64,000 nt of DNA, taken from contig JAHDVF020000068.1 of NCBI GenBank assembly GCA_022606425.2, positions 1,488,001 through 1,552,000 of the forward strand, written 5' to 3'. The stretch is from Lepidostoma basale (taxonomy: Eukaryota > Arthropoda > Insecta > Trichoptera > Lepidostomatidae). The notes beneath the pieces were generated by a model, which had not been told where the DNA came from, did not search any database, and was given only the letters and a program-made list of their open reading frames with translations. Each line of letters begins with the position of its first letter. The first letter of the stretch is position 1. Of the stretch, positions 20,661 through 31,239 are shown one piece after another. The position numbers were made by a program, and so were the translations under genes.

Positions 20661-20794
20661 AAGTGTTTTTTGCTACATTCGAACCAGCCTATTTTAATGA
20701 CTCTGAAGTAACATGTTTTTTTTGTAATTGTGCATTGATATTAAAGTAAATATAATTTTAAACATATACATAAATGTGTGGATACTCGCTGTAT

Positions 20795-21090
20795 TATAAA
20801 GAAGGGAATGCGGTGCGAATGATGGTGTTTTGAACAAAATTGGACAAATTTGGAAATATGGAAAGAATGAATGAAGAAAGAATGGTAAAAAATATATGTT
20901 AACGATGTAAATGGAACTAGAAATAGAGGAAGACCGAGGAAAACGTGGAACGAACAAATAAATCAAATATTGAATGTCCGCCACGTGAGGAGTAATCGAC
21001 GGGCGTGCATGACACGATGTATGAATGTTGAGGATGCGAGAAAAATATGTCAGGAAAGAAAAATCTGGCAGTCCATTATTTCTGGATGGA
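20795..21090 (+). mobile_element. RTE-A 3' copy, broken
   Basis: It runs from GGTGCGAATGATGGTG through ERMNEERMVKNIC, TRNRGRPRKTWNEQINQIL and NRRACMTRCMNVEDARK to CTGGCAGTCCATTATTTCTG. A doubled GGATGGATAGTTTTTTTTTT follows. A short GTTAGTTAGTTA at 21363 may be the rest of its tail beyond the SINE. Confidence 0.8.
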
Positions 21091-21094
21091 TAGT

Positions 21095-21362
21095 TTTTTT
21101 TTTTGGATGGATAGTTTTTTTTTTTTTTTTTTACGTATACAACAGGTTGCTTGAACCCAATTACAGTATACTTTTTTTTTAAGCTGATATATTGATTCTC
21201 GTGACATGTGACAGGTAGCCAATCTATCGCCATTTTATTGTCACGTGAATACTACGCCAGACCAAAGACAATGTGACAATCACACTGCCGTCGCCGGGAA
21301 TCGAACCCAGAACCTTCGGAATGGGAATCAGAGCTCTTACCACTCTGCCACGAAGGTCGTCG
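21095..21362 (-). mobile_element. tRNA-headed SINE (SINE-2)
   Basis: On the minus strand, GACGACCTTCGTGGCAGAGT starts a tRNA-like head: A-box TGGCAGAGTGG and B-box GGTTCGATTCC. A post-tRNA hairpin GTGTGATTGTCACA follows, then the body with ACGTGACAATAAAATGGCG and GTCACGAGAATCAATATA, then an A-run. A second body copy is at 59405-59625; a related head with another body is at 58515-58690. Confidence 0.85.
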
Positions 21363-21410
21363 TTAGTTAGTTACATAAATATTTGAGAATTATAAATCTG
21401 CTTTAAAAAA

Positions 21411-21985
21411 ACTAACTAACCATCACACTATTTCCCCGGACGGGAAGGCAGAGAGGATGGATCGTCACAATGCTCTGTCCTGGCATATCTCTCGGGCTTC
21501 GTCTACATTCATACATCATACCATGCACGCACGTCGATTATTCCGACATCGAATGCGGCCGCCTTTCAGTATTTGATTAATTTGGTCATGCCATGTTTTC
21601 CTCGGCCGTCCTCGGCTTCTTTTTCCACTCACGCAGCTTGTGTGCAACTTTTTAACCATTCTACTCTCATCCATTCGTTCCATATGTCCAAACCATCTCA
21701 GGGATTCTTTTTTTAATTTTATCCATGATCCAGTCATCTGTCTTACATTTCTCTCTTATTTCATCGTTCGGTATTCTATCATACAACGTTTTCTCGCACA
21801 TTCTTCTTAGTGATCTCATTTCTACGGCGTTTATTCTGCTTTCATCCTTCTTTTGCCAGCTCCAAAATTCACTTACATACATGAGGGTTGGCACTAGAAC
21901 TCCATTGTGTACTGCCATTTTTGCTTCTGTGAGTTTCTGAGAGAGACTTTGAGTGTGCCATTTATTTTATCAATAGCTTTAAAAA
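21411..21985 (-). pseudogene. RTE-A2 subfamily C-terminal region
   Basis: Two overlapping minus frames (21667-21918 and 21516-21737) together read MAVHNGVLVPTLMYVSEFWS, RINAVEMRSLRRMCEKTLYD, SLRWFGHMERMDESRMVKKL and KRSRGRPRKTWHDQINQILK. The shift near 21710 separates them. It differs from RTE-A in having GKRSRGRP and KGGRIRCRNNRRACM, as at 23087, 23476 and 46012. The tail is CTAACTAACCATCAC. Confidence 0.86.
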
Positions 21986-22455
21986 TACGAATACATGGGA
22001 AAAATATCAAAAGCCGGCTAAAGTACTATTTTTGTCGCACTGAAAATGAACGAATTCTTGAACAATCAGATCTAAAACATTTTCTTAGTCTGGTATCGCA
22101 TCGTTGGGTAGGACACGAAATACTTAGAATAAATTGAATGTTTGAGTCGGGGTATGAGTGTATTGTACATTCCCTGTTCGCGGGTCTCCCTCGAAACATT
22201 TCCAATTTCCCTTCAATCAACGAAGGCCGTCATGTCAGGATTCCTTCAAATGGTGGTTACAGCTCATAGCTTGGAAATTAATTATCTTTATGTGAAATTG
22301 CTAATCAATAACAATTTAAATTGAGCTCAGTCTATTTCAGATTCTTTTGAACTTATGCACAAATTATGCATGTAATATATTTTAACCAATCTAGGCGAAC
22401 AATATAAAAAAAAATAATCTTTAAAAAAAAGTTTATCGATAGTATGTAAACTAAA
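21986..22455. other. No gene recognised
   Basis: Contains short frames on both strands around 22030-22250 without recognisable homology; unique in this window. Confidence 0.35.
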
Positions 22456-22458
22456 TAA

Positions 22459-22802
22459 CTTCTTCTTCTTCTTAAAGTGCCCTGTCAGGTCCCCTCGACG
22501 TTGGCGATCACTCTAGTAAACTCTTCCCTATCCTGCGCTGTCCGGAATAGCTCCTCCACACTCCCGCCCATTCCCTCACATTGCGAAGCCAAGAGATCTG
22601 ACTTCTCGCTGCTCCCCTGCGGCCCTCTATTTTCCCCTTCAAAATTAGATGCAGCAGGCGATATTTTTCTCCTCGTAGAACGTGACCCAGATATGAAATT
22701 TTGCGAATTTGATCAATGTCAGCAGCTCTCTATTTACTCCTGCACGATTCAGGACTTCTGTGTTCGTCACTCTGTCTGTCCATGGGATCCTGAACATTCT
22801 TG
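22459..22802 (-). mobile_element. RTE-B 3' fragment
   Basis: The GAA tail is at 22459-22473. The body has AGTGCCCTGTCAGGTCCCC and continues to GTCCATGGGATCCTGAACAT, the region encoding IPWTD..V in related copies. It is directly abutted by an RTE-A-mini copy. Confidence 0.78.
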
Positions 22803-22950
22803 AACTAACTAACTAACTAACCATAACGCCATCTCTCCGAAAGGGTAGGCAGAAATAATGGACTGCCACACTTGAACCGATGCGGCACTCCAGCCTTCTT
22901 TCTTTTTCGCCTTTACGAGAAACGAGGTGTGATGGGTTGCGAACCATTAT
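22803..22950 (-). mobile_element. RTE-A-mini copy
   Basis: The tail AACTAACTAACTAACTAACC is at the left. Then come the 3' block, the mini junction (TGCCACACTTGAACCGATGC), and the 5' block to GGTGTGATGGGTTGCGAACC, where it is truncated. It appears to have inserted at the end of the RTE-B fragment. Confidence 0.88.
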
Positions 22951-23086
22951 GAATATTTTATTATTGAATATTTTTGAATATTATTGAATATTTTTTAATA
23001 TACTTATTTTTTTTTACATTTCAAATATTTTAATTGACAATACATATATTTTCTTTCTTTGAAACAAAGCTTTATTTTAACAACAA

Positions 23087-23407
23087 ACCATCACACCGTT
23101 TCCCCGAAAGGCCGAGAGAATGGATCGCCACCCTGTTACACCTCTCAAGCAAACATTTATACAGCCTGTCATCCACGCACGTCAATTAGTTCGACCTTTA
23201 ACATGGCTCACATTTAAATGTTTATTATCAATATCATAATCATTCTTCTCTCATCCATTCGTTACATTTGTCCAAACCATCTCAGAGATCATTTTTTAAT
23301 TTGACTTATGATGCAATCATCTGCCTTACATTTCTTTCACATTTCTTCATTCGGTAGTCTATTACATATCATTTTTCGCACATTCTTCTCAGTGATCTCA
23401 TTTCTAC
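23087..23407 (-). mobile_element. RTE-A2 3' fragment, diverged
   Basis: It matches the minus-strand layout of 21411-21985: CATCACACCGTTTCCCCGAA, AATGGATCGCCAC, CCAAACCATCTCAGAGATC and TTCTCAGTGATCTCATTTCTAC. Several small deletions break every frame. Confidence 0.75.
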
Positions 23408-23475
23408 ACTTAACTAAATATTCAATTTAAAAAATGGAATTTTATATAATATAATATTATATTATATTATTTTTC

Positions 23476-23746
23476 AAGCAGAGAGAAGAATGGTTAAAAT
23501 GTTGTATACAATCAGTGTGAGTGGAAAGAGAAGCCGTGGAATATCATGTAGTATGCCATGACCAAATTTATCAAATCCTGAAAGGCGGCCACATTCAAAG
23601 TAGAAAAAATCGACGAGCTTGCATGTGATGATGTATGAATGTAGAGGAAGCTAGAGAGGTATAACAGGACAGAATGGTATGGCAGTCCATCCTTTCTGTC
23701 TTCCGCTCCTGGGGAAAAGGCGTGACAGTTAATTAGTTAGTTAGTT
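23476..23746 (+). mobile_element. RTE-A2 3' fragment
   Basis: It covers REEWLKCCIQSV-like to AACAGGACAGAATGG, then CAGTCCATCCTTTCTG, and ends GTTAATTAGTTAGTTAGTT. It lies tail-out relative to the minus-strand RTE-A2 at 23087, with an AT-rich spacer between them. Confidence 0.8.
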
Positions 23747-24312
23747 TTTATATTTTGTAAAGAAGGGTATATTATTATTCGTATATTACGATTTCAACTA
23801 AGTAGTCGTGAAAAATGTGTTTTTGTTTTTTTAATATATGATATAAAAAGCGTTTTATTTAAATATCAACAAAACCTGTAGTATAAATGCAATTTTGAAA
23901 ATTTTGACTTAAAATTTTGCTTGTACCCTTTCGACGCTCAAGGATGCAGAAACGACTTCCTTTGATATTAAAAATGCCGTTTCCTCTATTCAATCAAGCG
24001 GAAAATCTGTTTGAGTTCACGGGATAGTGAAGTTCTGGAGGTATGATGACGTAGGAGCTATTTCGACGTCAACTGTGATGGCAAAATCTCACGGAGACAT
24101 GCACACGTCATATTTCTTAAAATTTAAATTTAGAAAATATACAATTTATTGTATGAATGTAAAGTATAGAACTGGCAAACGAAAACTGAAAGTACAATAC
24201 ATGCACAAAAATGTGTGCAAAATCTATATATGATAGAGTCTTTATTGTTTCTTGAACAATGCTGTAAAACTCCACATTAAATAATTAATATGCTTGAAAA
24301 TATGCTTTCAAA
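23747..24312. other. No gene recognised; FB2 outer arm piece
   Basis: TAAAACTCCACATTAAATAA with TTAATATGCTTGAAAATATG at about 24265-24305 looks like an FB2 outer arm. The rest is AT-rich without a frame. Confidence 0.35.
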
Positions 24313-24830
24313 TTAATTATATGATAGAGTGTCAAATGCATTTGTGATAAGAAAATACAGTGCGAATCAAAGTGTTACGGACAAAATATTGGTGGCGATG
24401 AGGTTCGCAACCCATCACACCGCGTCCTGCGGGGCAAAAAGAGAAGGATGGAGTGCCGCATCGGTTAAAGTGTGACAGTCCATTCTTTGTGCCTACCCTT
24501 TCGGGGAGATGGCGTGATGGTTAGTTAGTTATTCGGACGCATGGAAATAATGAATGAAGAAAGAATGGTAAATAAAGTATATGTAAAGGACCTAATGGAA
24601 AATATAAATAAAGGAAAACTGAGGAAACGTGGCACAATTAAATCAATCAAATAATAAATGTTAGCCATGTGAGTCGGCGAAATCGACGTGTGTGCATGAC
24701 CAGATGTATGCATGTTGAATCGAGAAACGTATCTCAAGGAAGAACAGTATTACAAATAGTCCATATATCCATTCTCTCTGCCTACCCTTTCGGAGAAATT
24801 GCGTGATGGTTCGTTAGCTAGTTAGTTAAT
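24313..24830 (+). mobile_element. RTE-A 3' copy interrupted by an RTE-A-mini copy
   Basis: 24313-24388 encodes the DRVSNAF..YSANQSVTDKI region. After the mini copy, 24533-24830 resumes with RMEIMNEERMVNKVYVKDLM and ends GGTTCGTTAGCTAGTTAGTTA. About 15 bases of the consensus are missing at the join. Confidence 0.82.
24389..24532 (+). mobile_element. RTE-A-mini copy nested in RTE-A
   Basis: ATTGGTGGCGATGAGGTTCG to GGTTAGTTAGTTA contains the 5' block, the junction GTTAAAGTGTGACAG and the 3' block. The 5' end is truncated at ATTGG. It sits within the RTE-A copy of the preceding entry. Confidence 0.88.
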
Positions 24831-24980
24831 ATTTGATGGGTAAAAATTCTGTTTTGTTATTTATAAACTGAAAGAGGTTTTACCTGCTTGACAATAACCA
24901 GTTAAAACATTGAAGAAGTCCTTGAAGCCAACAAACTAATTAGTTAGGGAAAATCTCCACTGTAGATAGTTTTAAAATTG
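24828..24980 (+). repeat. ~150 bp repeat shared with 32770-32920
   Basis: It starts TATTTGATGGGTAAAAA directly after an RTE-A GTTA tail and continues through ATTGAAGAAGTCCTTGAAG and TAATTAGTTAGGGAAAATCT. The second copy also starts immediately after an RTE-A tail. Confidence 0.75.
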
Positions 24981-25010
24981 CTAAGGATCTTTTAAGATTG
25001 TTTTTTTTTC

Positions 25011-25184
25011 TTTTACAAGGATTAATTGTATCTCAATAGAGACGAAGATGCAAATTGTTTTCTGGGAACAGAGGGTGGTGGCCGAGGCACTTACAGGACT
25101 TATGACCTGTCATTGGTTGGGTTGAGCGATCAGAAAACAATTTGCATCTTCGTCTCTATTGAGATACAATTAATCCTTGTAAAA
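25011..25184. repeat. FB5 fold-back with 54 bp perfect arms
   Basis: The arms are 25011-25064 and 25131-25184 and I find no mismatch. They contain the head of the Q repeat (ATTAATTGTATCTCAATAGA). The 66-base centre has ACAGGACTTATGACCTGTCA and TTGGTTGGGTTGAGCGA, the best-conserved block of Q. Confidence 0.93.
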
Positions 25185-25534
25185 TAAAAATAATTTATCC
25201 GCAATGGGTGAAATCCAGTATTTGTCTACAAGAATTTGTATACATTCAAAATGTTGTTGTTTTTTTTTCTATTAAGTTTGTAAAAATTGGAATAGAATAA
25301 TGATACTCGGAATGCGGTTAAGTATTTTATAGTCAAAAAGTACGTTTTCAAGAAATGTTATGATACTTTTATTATAAAGGACTGACATCCATCGCATGTA
25401 TTATTAAATATCATTTATATAATTCTTTGAATGATGTCCCTCTATTTAATCCGATAACACTTAGAAATCATTAGTTTTTTTTAAACATTAATGAGATTAT
25501 GTAAAATAAATATTTACTTCTTCTTATTGTTCTT

Positions 25535-25725
25535 TTCTTTTTCTTCGTTTAATAGATCTGACGATCTGTGGCACAGAAATCATGTCTTCTGGAATGATAA
25601 GGTCTAGCTGTCCCTCTATATCTTCGGTAGTCTTTCAGGTGGACGGTGCCCGGAAGAGAGTCTGTCACTATCCATGGTTCCTTTATTATCTTCTTCTGGA
25701 TCTACTCCACAGAGATTTTGTTATC
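25535..25725 (-). mobile_element. RTE-like 3' end fragment
   Basis: The minus strand reads EPWIVTDS, PGTVHLKDYRRYRGTARPYH and ending SRRHDFCATDRQIY. The same end occurs at 10695 (plus), 20500 and 62065. GRP-type tail region of an RTE-like protein; frames decayed. Confidence 0.5.
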
Positions 25726-25831
25726 TGAATTAATTTACATGAACGAGATATGTTATATTTTCATATGAAACACTCGCTTTGTGGTTAGACATTTTTAATT
25801 TTTTCTATTCGACGCTAGTAATTTTTACTAT

Positions 25832-26462
25832 CATCATCATCCTAAGCTCGACAGCCCTGGGTGGGCCTTGGCTGAATCCAGGAGCTTCCTCCATTCTTGT
25901 CTGTTTGATGCCCTTATTCTCCAATTTCTCACTTGCAACACCGATGCATCCGTGTTGACACTGTCCATCCATCGCATTTTGGGCCTTCCTGGTCTTCTAC
26001 GTCCCTGTGGTACTGAGAGCGTGAGGCGTTTTGTAGGGTTGTCGTCGTCCATTCTGATTATGTGACCAGCCCATCTCAAGCGCCCTACTTTGATGGATCT
26101 GATCACATCGGGCTCTTTATAGATATCATATAGCTCTCGGTTATATCGACGACGCCAACCATTGTGGTCTCTCACTGGGCCATATATTGTCCTAAGAACC
26201 CTTCTTTCAAATGCTGCGATGGACCTTTCAGTGTGTTTTGTCATCACCCAGGTTTCAGAGGCATATGTGAGGACTGGTTTGATCAGGGTCTTGTACAATA
26301 GTGTTTTTGTGGTTCTTCGCAGTAATTTGGATCTTAACTGTTTTTGGAGAGCGTAGTAACATCGGTTTGCTGCCATTATCCTTCTGTCAATTTCTTCTCG
26401 GGTGTTATTATCACTAATAACTATTGAGCCTAAGTATGTAAATGAATTAATTATTTCAATTT
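25832..26462 (-). pseudogene. RTE-like retrotransposon, 5'-truncated, 10 bp duplication
   Basis: The minus frame from about 26460 to 25837 is open: INSFTYLGSIVISDNNTREE, IDRRIMAANRCYYALQKQLR, TLLYKTLIKPVLTYASETWV, FERRVLRTIYGP, RLRWAGHIIRMDDDNPTKRL and RRRPGRPKMRWMDSV. It lacks the RT core upstream of the YLGS motif. The tail is a GAT repeat at 25831-25840. TTTTTACTAT at 25822-25831 and 26463-26472 is the target duplication. Confidence 0.9.
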
Positions 26463-26682
26463 TTTTTACTATACTGGGTGATTAACTCTAGGATAAACCC
26501 TACTCCTTTATCCACACGTAGTAATCTAATGTAATTATGTAAGTGTGAGCCTGTGAAAGAGTTCGTAGGAAATAAATGCATTTTTGCTCTAGGTCAGAAT
26601 CGCATAACTATTGTAATGCCACCGAGAACTTCAATGAAATTATTGAATTAATTCAATTTTGCTTTGAAAAAAATATAAATAA

Positions 26683-26985
26683 TGATTAATTGTATCTTAA
26701 TAGAGATGAAGATGTAAATTATTTAGAAACAGAATATGGTGGTCAAGGCGTTTACAGGACTTATGACCTATCATTGGTTGGGTTAAGCGATCGCTTTATG
26801 TAATACAACATTCCCCATTCCGCCCTTCTTATGAATACCACGTCTGACAATTATTTTTTTAAAGTTGTATATATGTTGAGAAACATTTCACATATTTTAG
26901 TTCAATTTACACTAGCGCCATCTATTGAGATTAGATGTAATCATAAAGCAGAACATCTTTATTAATGTAATGTGAAAGGCTATCA
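26683..26985 (+). mobile_element. Q repeat copy, diverged
   Basis: It starts GATTAATTGTATCTTAATAG and keeps TTTACAGGACTTATGACCTA, TTGGTTGGGTTAAGCGAT, ACAACATTCCCCATTCCGCC, ACTAGCGCCATCTATTGAG and AATGTGAAAGGCTATCAACC. No clear target duplication was found at this copy. Confidence 0.75.
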
Positions 26986-27896
26986 ACCCAACTATCACAC
27001 ATTACTAGACAACGCCTGGAGAAAACTCTCCAATTTTTATATGCTTTTGACTTTGACCAGTTTTTATACAACATTTTGTTATTTTGAATGTACACAAATA
27101 CTTGTAGACAAATACTGGATTTTACCCATACTATATAAAAAGTTCTTACATATTTCTAAAAAATACACATTCGATAGCTGCTAAAGCGTCCAATTTAACA
27201 CAAAAGTATAAAGCTTGTTTCAACCCAAGGGATTGGCTTACAATAAAATGTATTTTTTTTGCTGGTTCCTGGGATGTCACTTGGGCCTTTAATGTGATAG
27301 TTTCTCGATGCTTTGCACATTTGTATACAGCTAGTTATTTAAACCCCATTACTGCATACAACTTTTTAGCTATTGATTAATTTAAATGTGTATTTTTTAA
27401 TTAGTTTTTTACATTGTCATGTTGGAGCTTCGGGACAAGCGAAACTAGTTGGCACAATTACAAGTGTTTTTTTCATATTATTCTACAAATATAATCATTT
27501 CAAATATTTTCTTTTAAATGAAAAAAGCGAAAATAAGCTTTCTCGCAATCACAAAGAGTTTTCGCAGCGAAAACATGTTTAAATGCTTTGGTCATCAATT
27601 TTTATTCGTTGATTTACGAACAACCTTTATTGCAGAATTAACGATCTTCTAATTGGTTTATTCCAATAAACGCTTTATTTCTCATTTTAACAATTGAGTA
27701 ACAATAAAATTGAGCAGGTTTAGTCAAATGCAAAGTATTGTAGTATTAAGATTAAATAATTTAATATGCTCCGTTTCATACTGTATTTTTAACTGGAAGG
27801 TATTTTAAAATGCATTCACAATTAGATTGATTCTTCTAAATATCCTAGTTGTAATTAGTACGAATGAAAATGTCTGTTTTCTAGAACTATTGTTAT
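26986..27896. other. No gene; FB4 and FB2 half-elements inside
   Basis: 27400-27460 has the FB4 right arm with GCTTCGGGACAAGC, GAAA and the palindrome AACTAGTT. 27775-27890 has an FB2 outer arm ending GTCTGTTTTCTAGAAC, cut by the next RTE-B. GGGATGTCACTTGGGCC at 27268-27284 recurs at 17632 (minus) and, diverged, at 60541. Confidence 0.4.
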
Positions 27897-28372
27897 CTTC
27901 TTCTTTCGGTACCGTGCCAGGTCCCCCCAACGTTGGCGATCACTACAGCAAAGGTATCTCTATCCTGGGCCACTTGGAACAGGTTCTTAACTCTTGTTAT
28001 TCCTGTCCAATCTTTGACGTTCTGCAGCCAGGACAGCTGCCTTCTACCAACTCCCCGACGTTCCTCCACTTTACCAATTAAGGAAGGAAGTGGTATTTTT
28101 CTCCCCTTTGCACATGACCCATATAATTATAAGACCTTTCTAATTTTCGCACTCGACAACAGCTCTCCATTGGCTCTGGCTTTCTGCAGTACGTTTGCAT
28201 TACTAACCCTATCGGTCCATGGTATACGGAGCATTCTGCGGTATATCCATATCGAAAGCTTTCAAACGGTTCATTGCATTCACTTTAAGCGTCCAGGTTT
28301 CGCAGCCATATATTAGAACATACCATATATAACATTTAATCATTCTTTGTCGGAGTTTCAAGTTAAGATTAT
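27897..28372 (-). mobile_element. RTE-B copy, frame broken
   Basis: The GAA-type tail at 27897-27906 is followed by GGTACCGTGCCAGGTCCCC. The body is collinear with 3626-4095 and ends in the TTTAATCATTCTTTGTCGGA block. On the minus strand it keeps the CETWTLKVNAMNRLKAFD-like peptide, with frameshifts. Confidence 0.8.
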
Positions 28373-28495
28373 TATTATACGAAACCTTTATGTACGAAAA
28401 TCTTCAAATATGCATTTTAAAAATGTATACTGAAAATTAAGTACTCTTGACCAACGTAGTAATATTTGAAATCATCTTGGTTACATTGATTGAAA

Positions 28496-28935
28496 CATTC
28501 TTCTTTTTCTTAAGCTGGTTTGAGGCCACGAGGGGTCTTTTTTTGCAGAGTTTGCTGCCTCTTGCAATGTAGACTCCAAGCTGCCTTTCATTCTCTTTGG
28601 TTTTCCAGAAATTATGCTTTCCTCTGGTTTCCAAGTAGGGCAAGGTGTGGTTATCTTTGGGTGTCCATTCTTTCCACATGGTCCCTCTAATGTCTTCTTC
28701 TTTGCCTCCCCCATCCGACGAAATCCTGGATATTACACACCTCTCTGATGCTGGCGTTTCTCATTCTGTTGCGCAGAGTCCTGCCTGCTACCTTCTGAGG
28801 GTCTTCATCTCTTTGGTTCTGAAAAGTGATCTACTGCGAACTGTGTCCGTTCTTGCTTCGATGCCGTATGTTCTTATCAGTCTGACACAGGCTTTGTTAA
28901 TTATGACTTTACTTGTATTGAAACTGTTTGGATAA
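28496..28935 (-). mobile_element. RTE-like C-terminal fragment
   Basis: The minus strand reads KVIINKACVRLIRTYGIEAR, TDTVRSRSLFRTKEMKTLRR, then frameshifts toward GRTLRNRMRNAS, with a K-rich end near 28500. This is a relative of the post-RT region of RTE-type proteins. Confidence 0.65.
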
Positions 28936-29109
28936 TATTTTTTTGGATAATAAGAAAACATATTGTATATTTTGAATACGTTGCGTAAATCATGTAAATG
29001 CAAGCAGGGTCAATAGTCATGAGGTTGCTGATACGATATGTATATTTTTAAATTTAATTTATATTAAATAATGATATGAGCACAAATAGGTTAAAATTCG
29101 CAGACTATT

Positions 29110-29400
29110 TTATCTTCCAACATGCAGAACCAACCTGCCTCTAGTGATGCCAGTAGGTAGAAGCAATCGAACCGCTGAACATGATCGCTTCGGAGATCGA
29201 CGTCTTTCATATTCGTGAAAGTATGTTCAGAAGACAAATACTCTTGACTTTGGAGAGTATCTTGTATTCCTAATGTCGAACCATCTCTCGTGCGTTTCTG
29301 TTATTATTTTTTTTATGTTTAACCTGTTCTCAATAGATGCCTTAAACTATAATTGTCGTTTGTAATATCTTTTGAGAAAATAAACTGATTTAATTGTTAT
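29110..29400 (+). mobile_element. LINE 3' end, same family as 6612-7282
   Basis: AACCAACCTGCCTCTAGTGA, GAGATCGACGTCTTTCATAT and CTTTGGAGAGTATCTTGTAT match the last ~50 codons of the 6583-7140 frame. The 3' UTR (AACCATCTCTCGTGCGTTTC) is also shared. Several frameshifts; the TGATT tail is short. Confidence 0.82.
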
Positions 29401-29835
29401 TCTATAGTTTACGATTTTTCGATAGATAAAAACAATTTCAAATATTTCCGATTGTTACCAGCTAATTTGTGATTTAGCGTACAAAACCACTAGTCTGTAA
29501 TGTATATTATCGGAAGATTATAGTGGTGTAGGCGGCTGATACGTACTCAGTGAAAAGTTAATTGAAATTTGTAGGGAACAGTGGGGTAACTAATATACGT
29601 AAATTTATTTGTTGTTTGATTAAACACGGCCTTCTGTGTCTTACATATGGCAAAGGGTAAAGCGGCATTTTGATCACGTGATCATCAAAAAATTCCTTAT
29701 TTGAATCTGTGAACCAATCATTCTATCAGCATCCGTATATTGCCAGGGTGATCTTTCTATGTGCAACCTACTACAAATGTTTTTCTTTTATTCATTGTTT
29801 CTTGAACTATGATGTAAAACTCCATTTTAAATAAT
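29401..29835. other. No gene recognised
   Basis: No supported frame or repeat, apart from FB2 flank sequence (CTTGAACTATGATGTAAAAC) at 29800. Confidence 0.35.
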
Positions 29836-30005
29836 TAATATAAATGAAAACGTCTGTCTTCTAGGAGTTTTGTTAAATTTGATATGGAATGACATGTTTC
29901 GCCCTTCTAAGGCATTATCATATTTGGGAATGCCTTAGAAGGGCGAAACATGTCATTCCATATACAATTTTATTAAATTTCTAGAAGACAGACGTTTTTT
30001 TTTGT
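29836..30005. repeat. FB2 fold-back element, best-preserved copy
   Basis: The left arm is GAAAACGTCTGTCTTCTAGG...GGAATGACATGTTTCGCCCT. The right arm is AGGGCGAAACATGTCATTCC...TTCTAGAAGACAGACGTTTT. The loop is only a few bases. Each arm carries GCCTT-AGA-AGGGC, GAAA, ACATGT, C. The box upstream reads ATGATAA or TTGGGAA rather than CTGANGA. Confidence 0.88.
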
Positions 30006-30227
30006 TTATATTAACTATTTTTCTATTATATTATAATATTATAATATGGGAACGCTAATACATTTACTAATTCAGAAATAAATAGAACACTCTAGCATTT
30101 GTTTAAATACGAATTATTTTGTTTTCTATCAATACCCATTTTTTCCCTCCAAGCGTAGGTTAATTAGAATAACAAAACAAACTCATACAAACTAGTTAAC
30201 TGATGAAGCTCCGCTTTAAAAATAAAC

Positions 30228-30425
30228 CATTAATAAGTGTTGCTAAAACCTCAAACTGCAAGAATTAAAATACTATTTTTCTACTTTTGGGTTTATTTTT
30301 ATCGACATGCTCCGAATGTTTTACACCTTATCCGGGAGAATGATATAAACCCAACTCAATATAAACAGTTATATCGTTCTCCGGATGATGAAGGTTTAAA
30401 ACCTTTGGTTAAAAAATTATGAAAA
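30228..30425. repeat. FB3 fold-back element, diverged
   Basis: TACTTTTGGGTTTATTTTTA, then TCGACATGCTCCGAATG, form the left arm. The right arm has GTTATATCGTTCTCCGGATGATG, then AAGGTTTAAAACCTTTGG; its GAAAC box is lost. Confidence 0.65.
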
Positions 30426-31239
30426 CAATGTTTTTTTTTATTAAAAAAAAGGTCAATATGTAATTCCAGTGAAATTCGAAATATTTTTTTTTTTCTCTCT
30501 TTATTTTGTATAGGAGTCTCGTGAGTGTTGTGAACACTCATTTTTGAGATCCCAAAAATTGTTACATTGGATTTATAAAAATAATACAAACATATTTCAT
30601 TTTCATTTATTTCTGAAATTGTTTCATGACAAATTAAATGCTTCATACGAGTACTTAGTTAATTGAAAAATGTTTTCCAAATTATTTAAGCAATGATAAT
30701 AAGTTTTCCTAGAAAGACCAACCAATAACAGATTTTCCAGTAAAATACGAATTTCCCGGAGGATTATTTTGTTTTCTCGTTACTTGAAAAATCAGTAGCA
30801 CACGAGTTTGGTGGTAAGTAGGCTACTCCGACCTATAAAATAAATCGGTCGGAAACGTATTTACGGTGTAATAAAGATACTTTTAGCCCAAGAACCACTT
30901 TCACTGCTTGAAAAATGGGGTAAGTTTGATCTGTGAGGAGATCTTGACCGTGAATATAATATTCAGCAGTACAAGATTCAAGATGGTGTATTTCATTTTG
31001 TGCAGTTGACATTCATCATGGATTCGATTATACGAGTATATAAAAAAAAGTTTTTCAAGGACATAGATAGTAACAATTTAGGCGTAACTGTATCAGAGGG
31101 AATTTTATTCATTAGTTACAATGGTGTTTATTTTCATCAGAACTTGTTTTAGTCAAATTGTAATATTTTGACTCATAAACCTTTAATAGAAAAGAACATA
31201 ATGAACTTGAATCATTGGCAAGATTTTATCTCTTAGCGT
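30426..31239. other. No gene recognised
   Basis: AT-rich with poly-A and poly-T tracts. I see no frame with recognisable homology and no repeat shared within the window. Confidence 0.35.

Noticed and set aside
21280..21360. Possible functional tRNA gene (minus)
   Set aside because: A- and B-boxes are present, but the arm pairing is poor and the sequence continues into a SINE body repeated at 59405.
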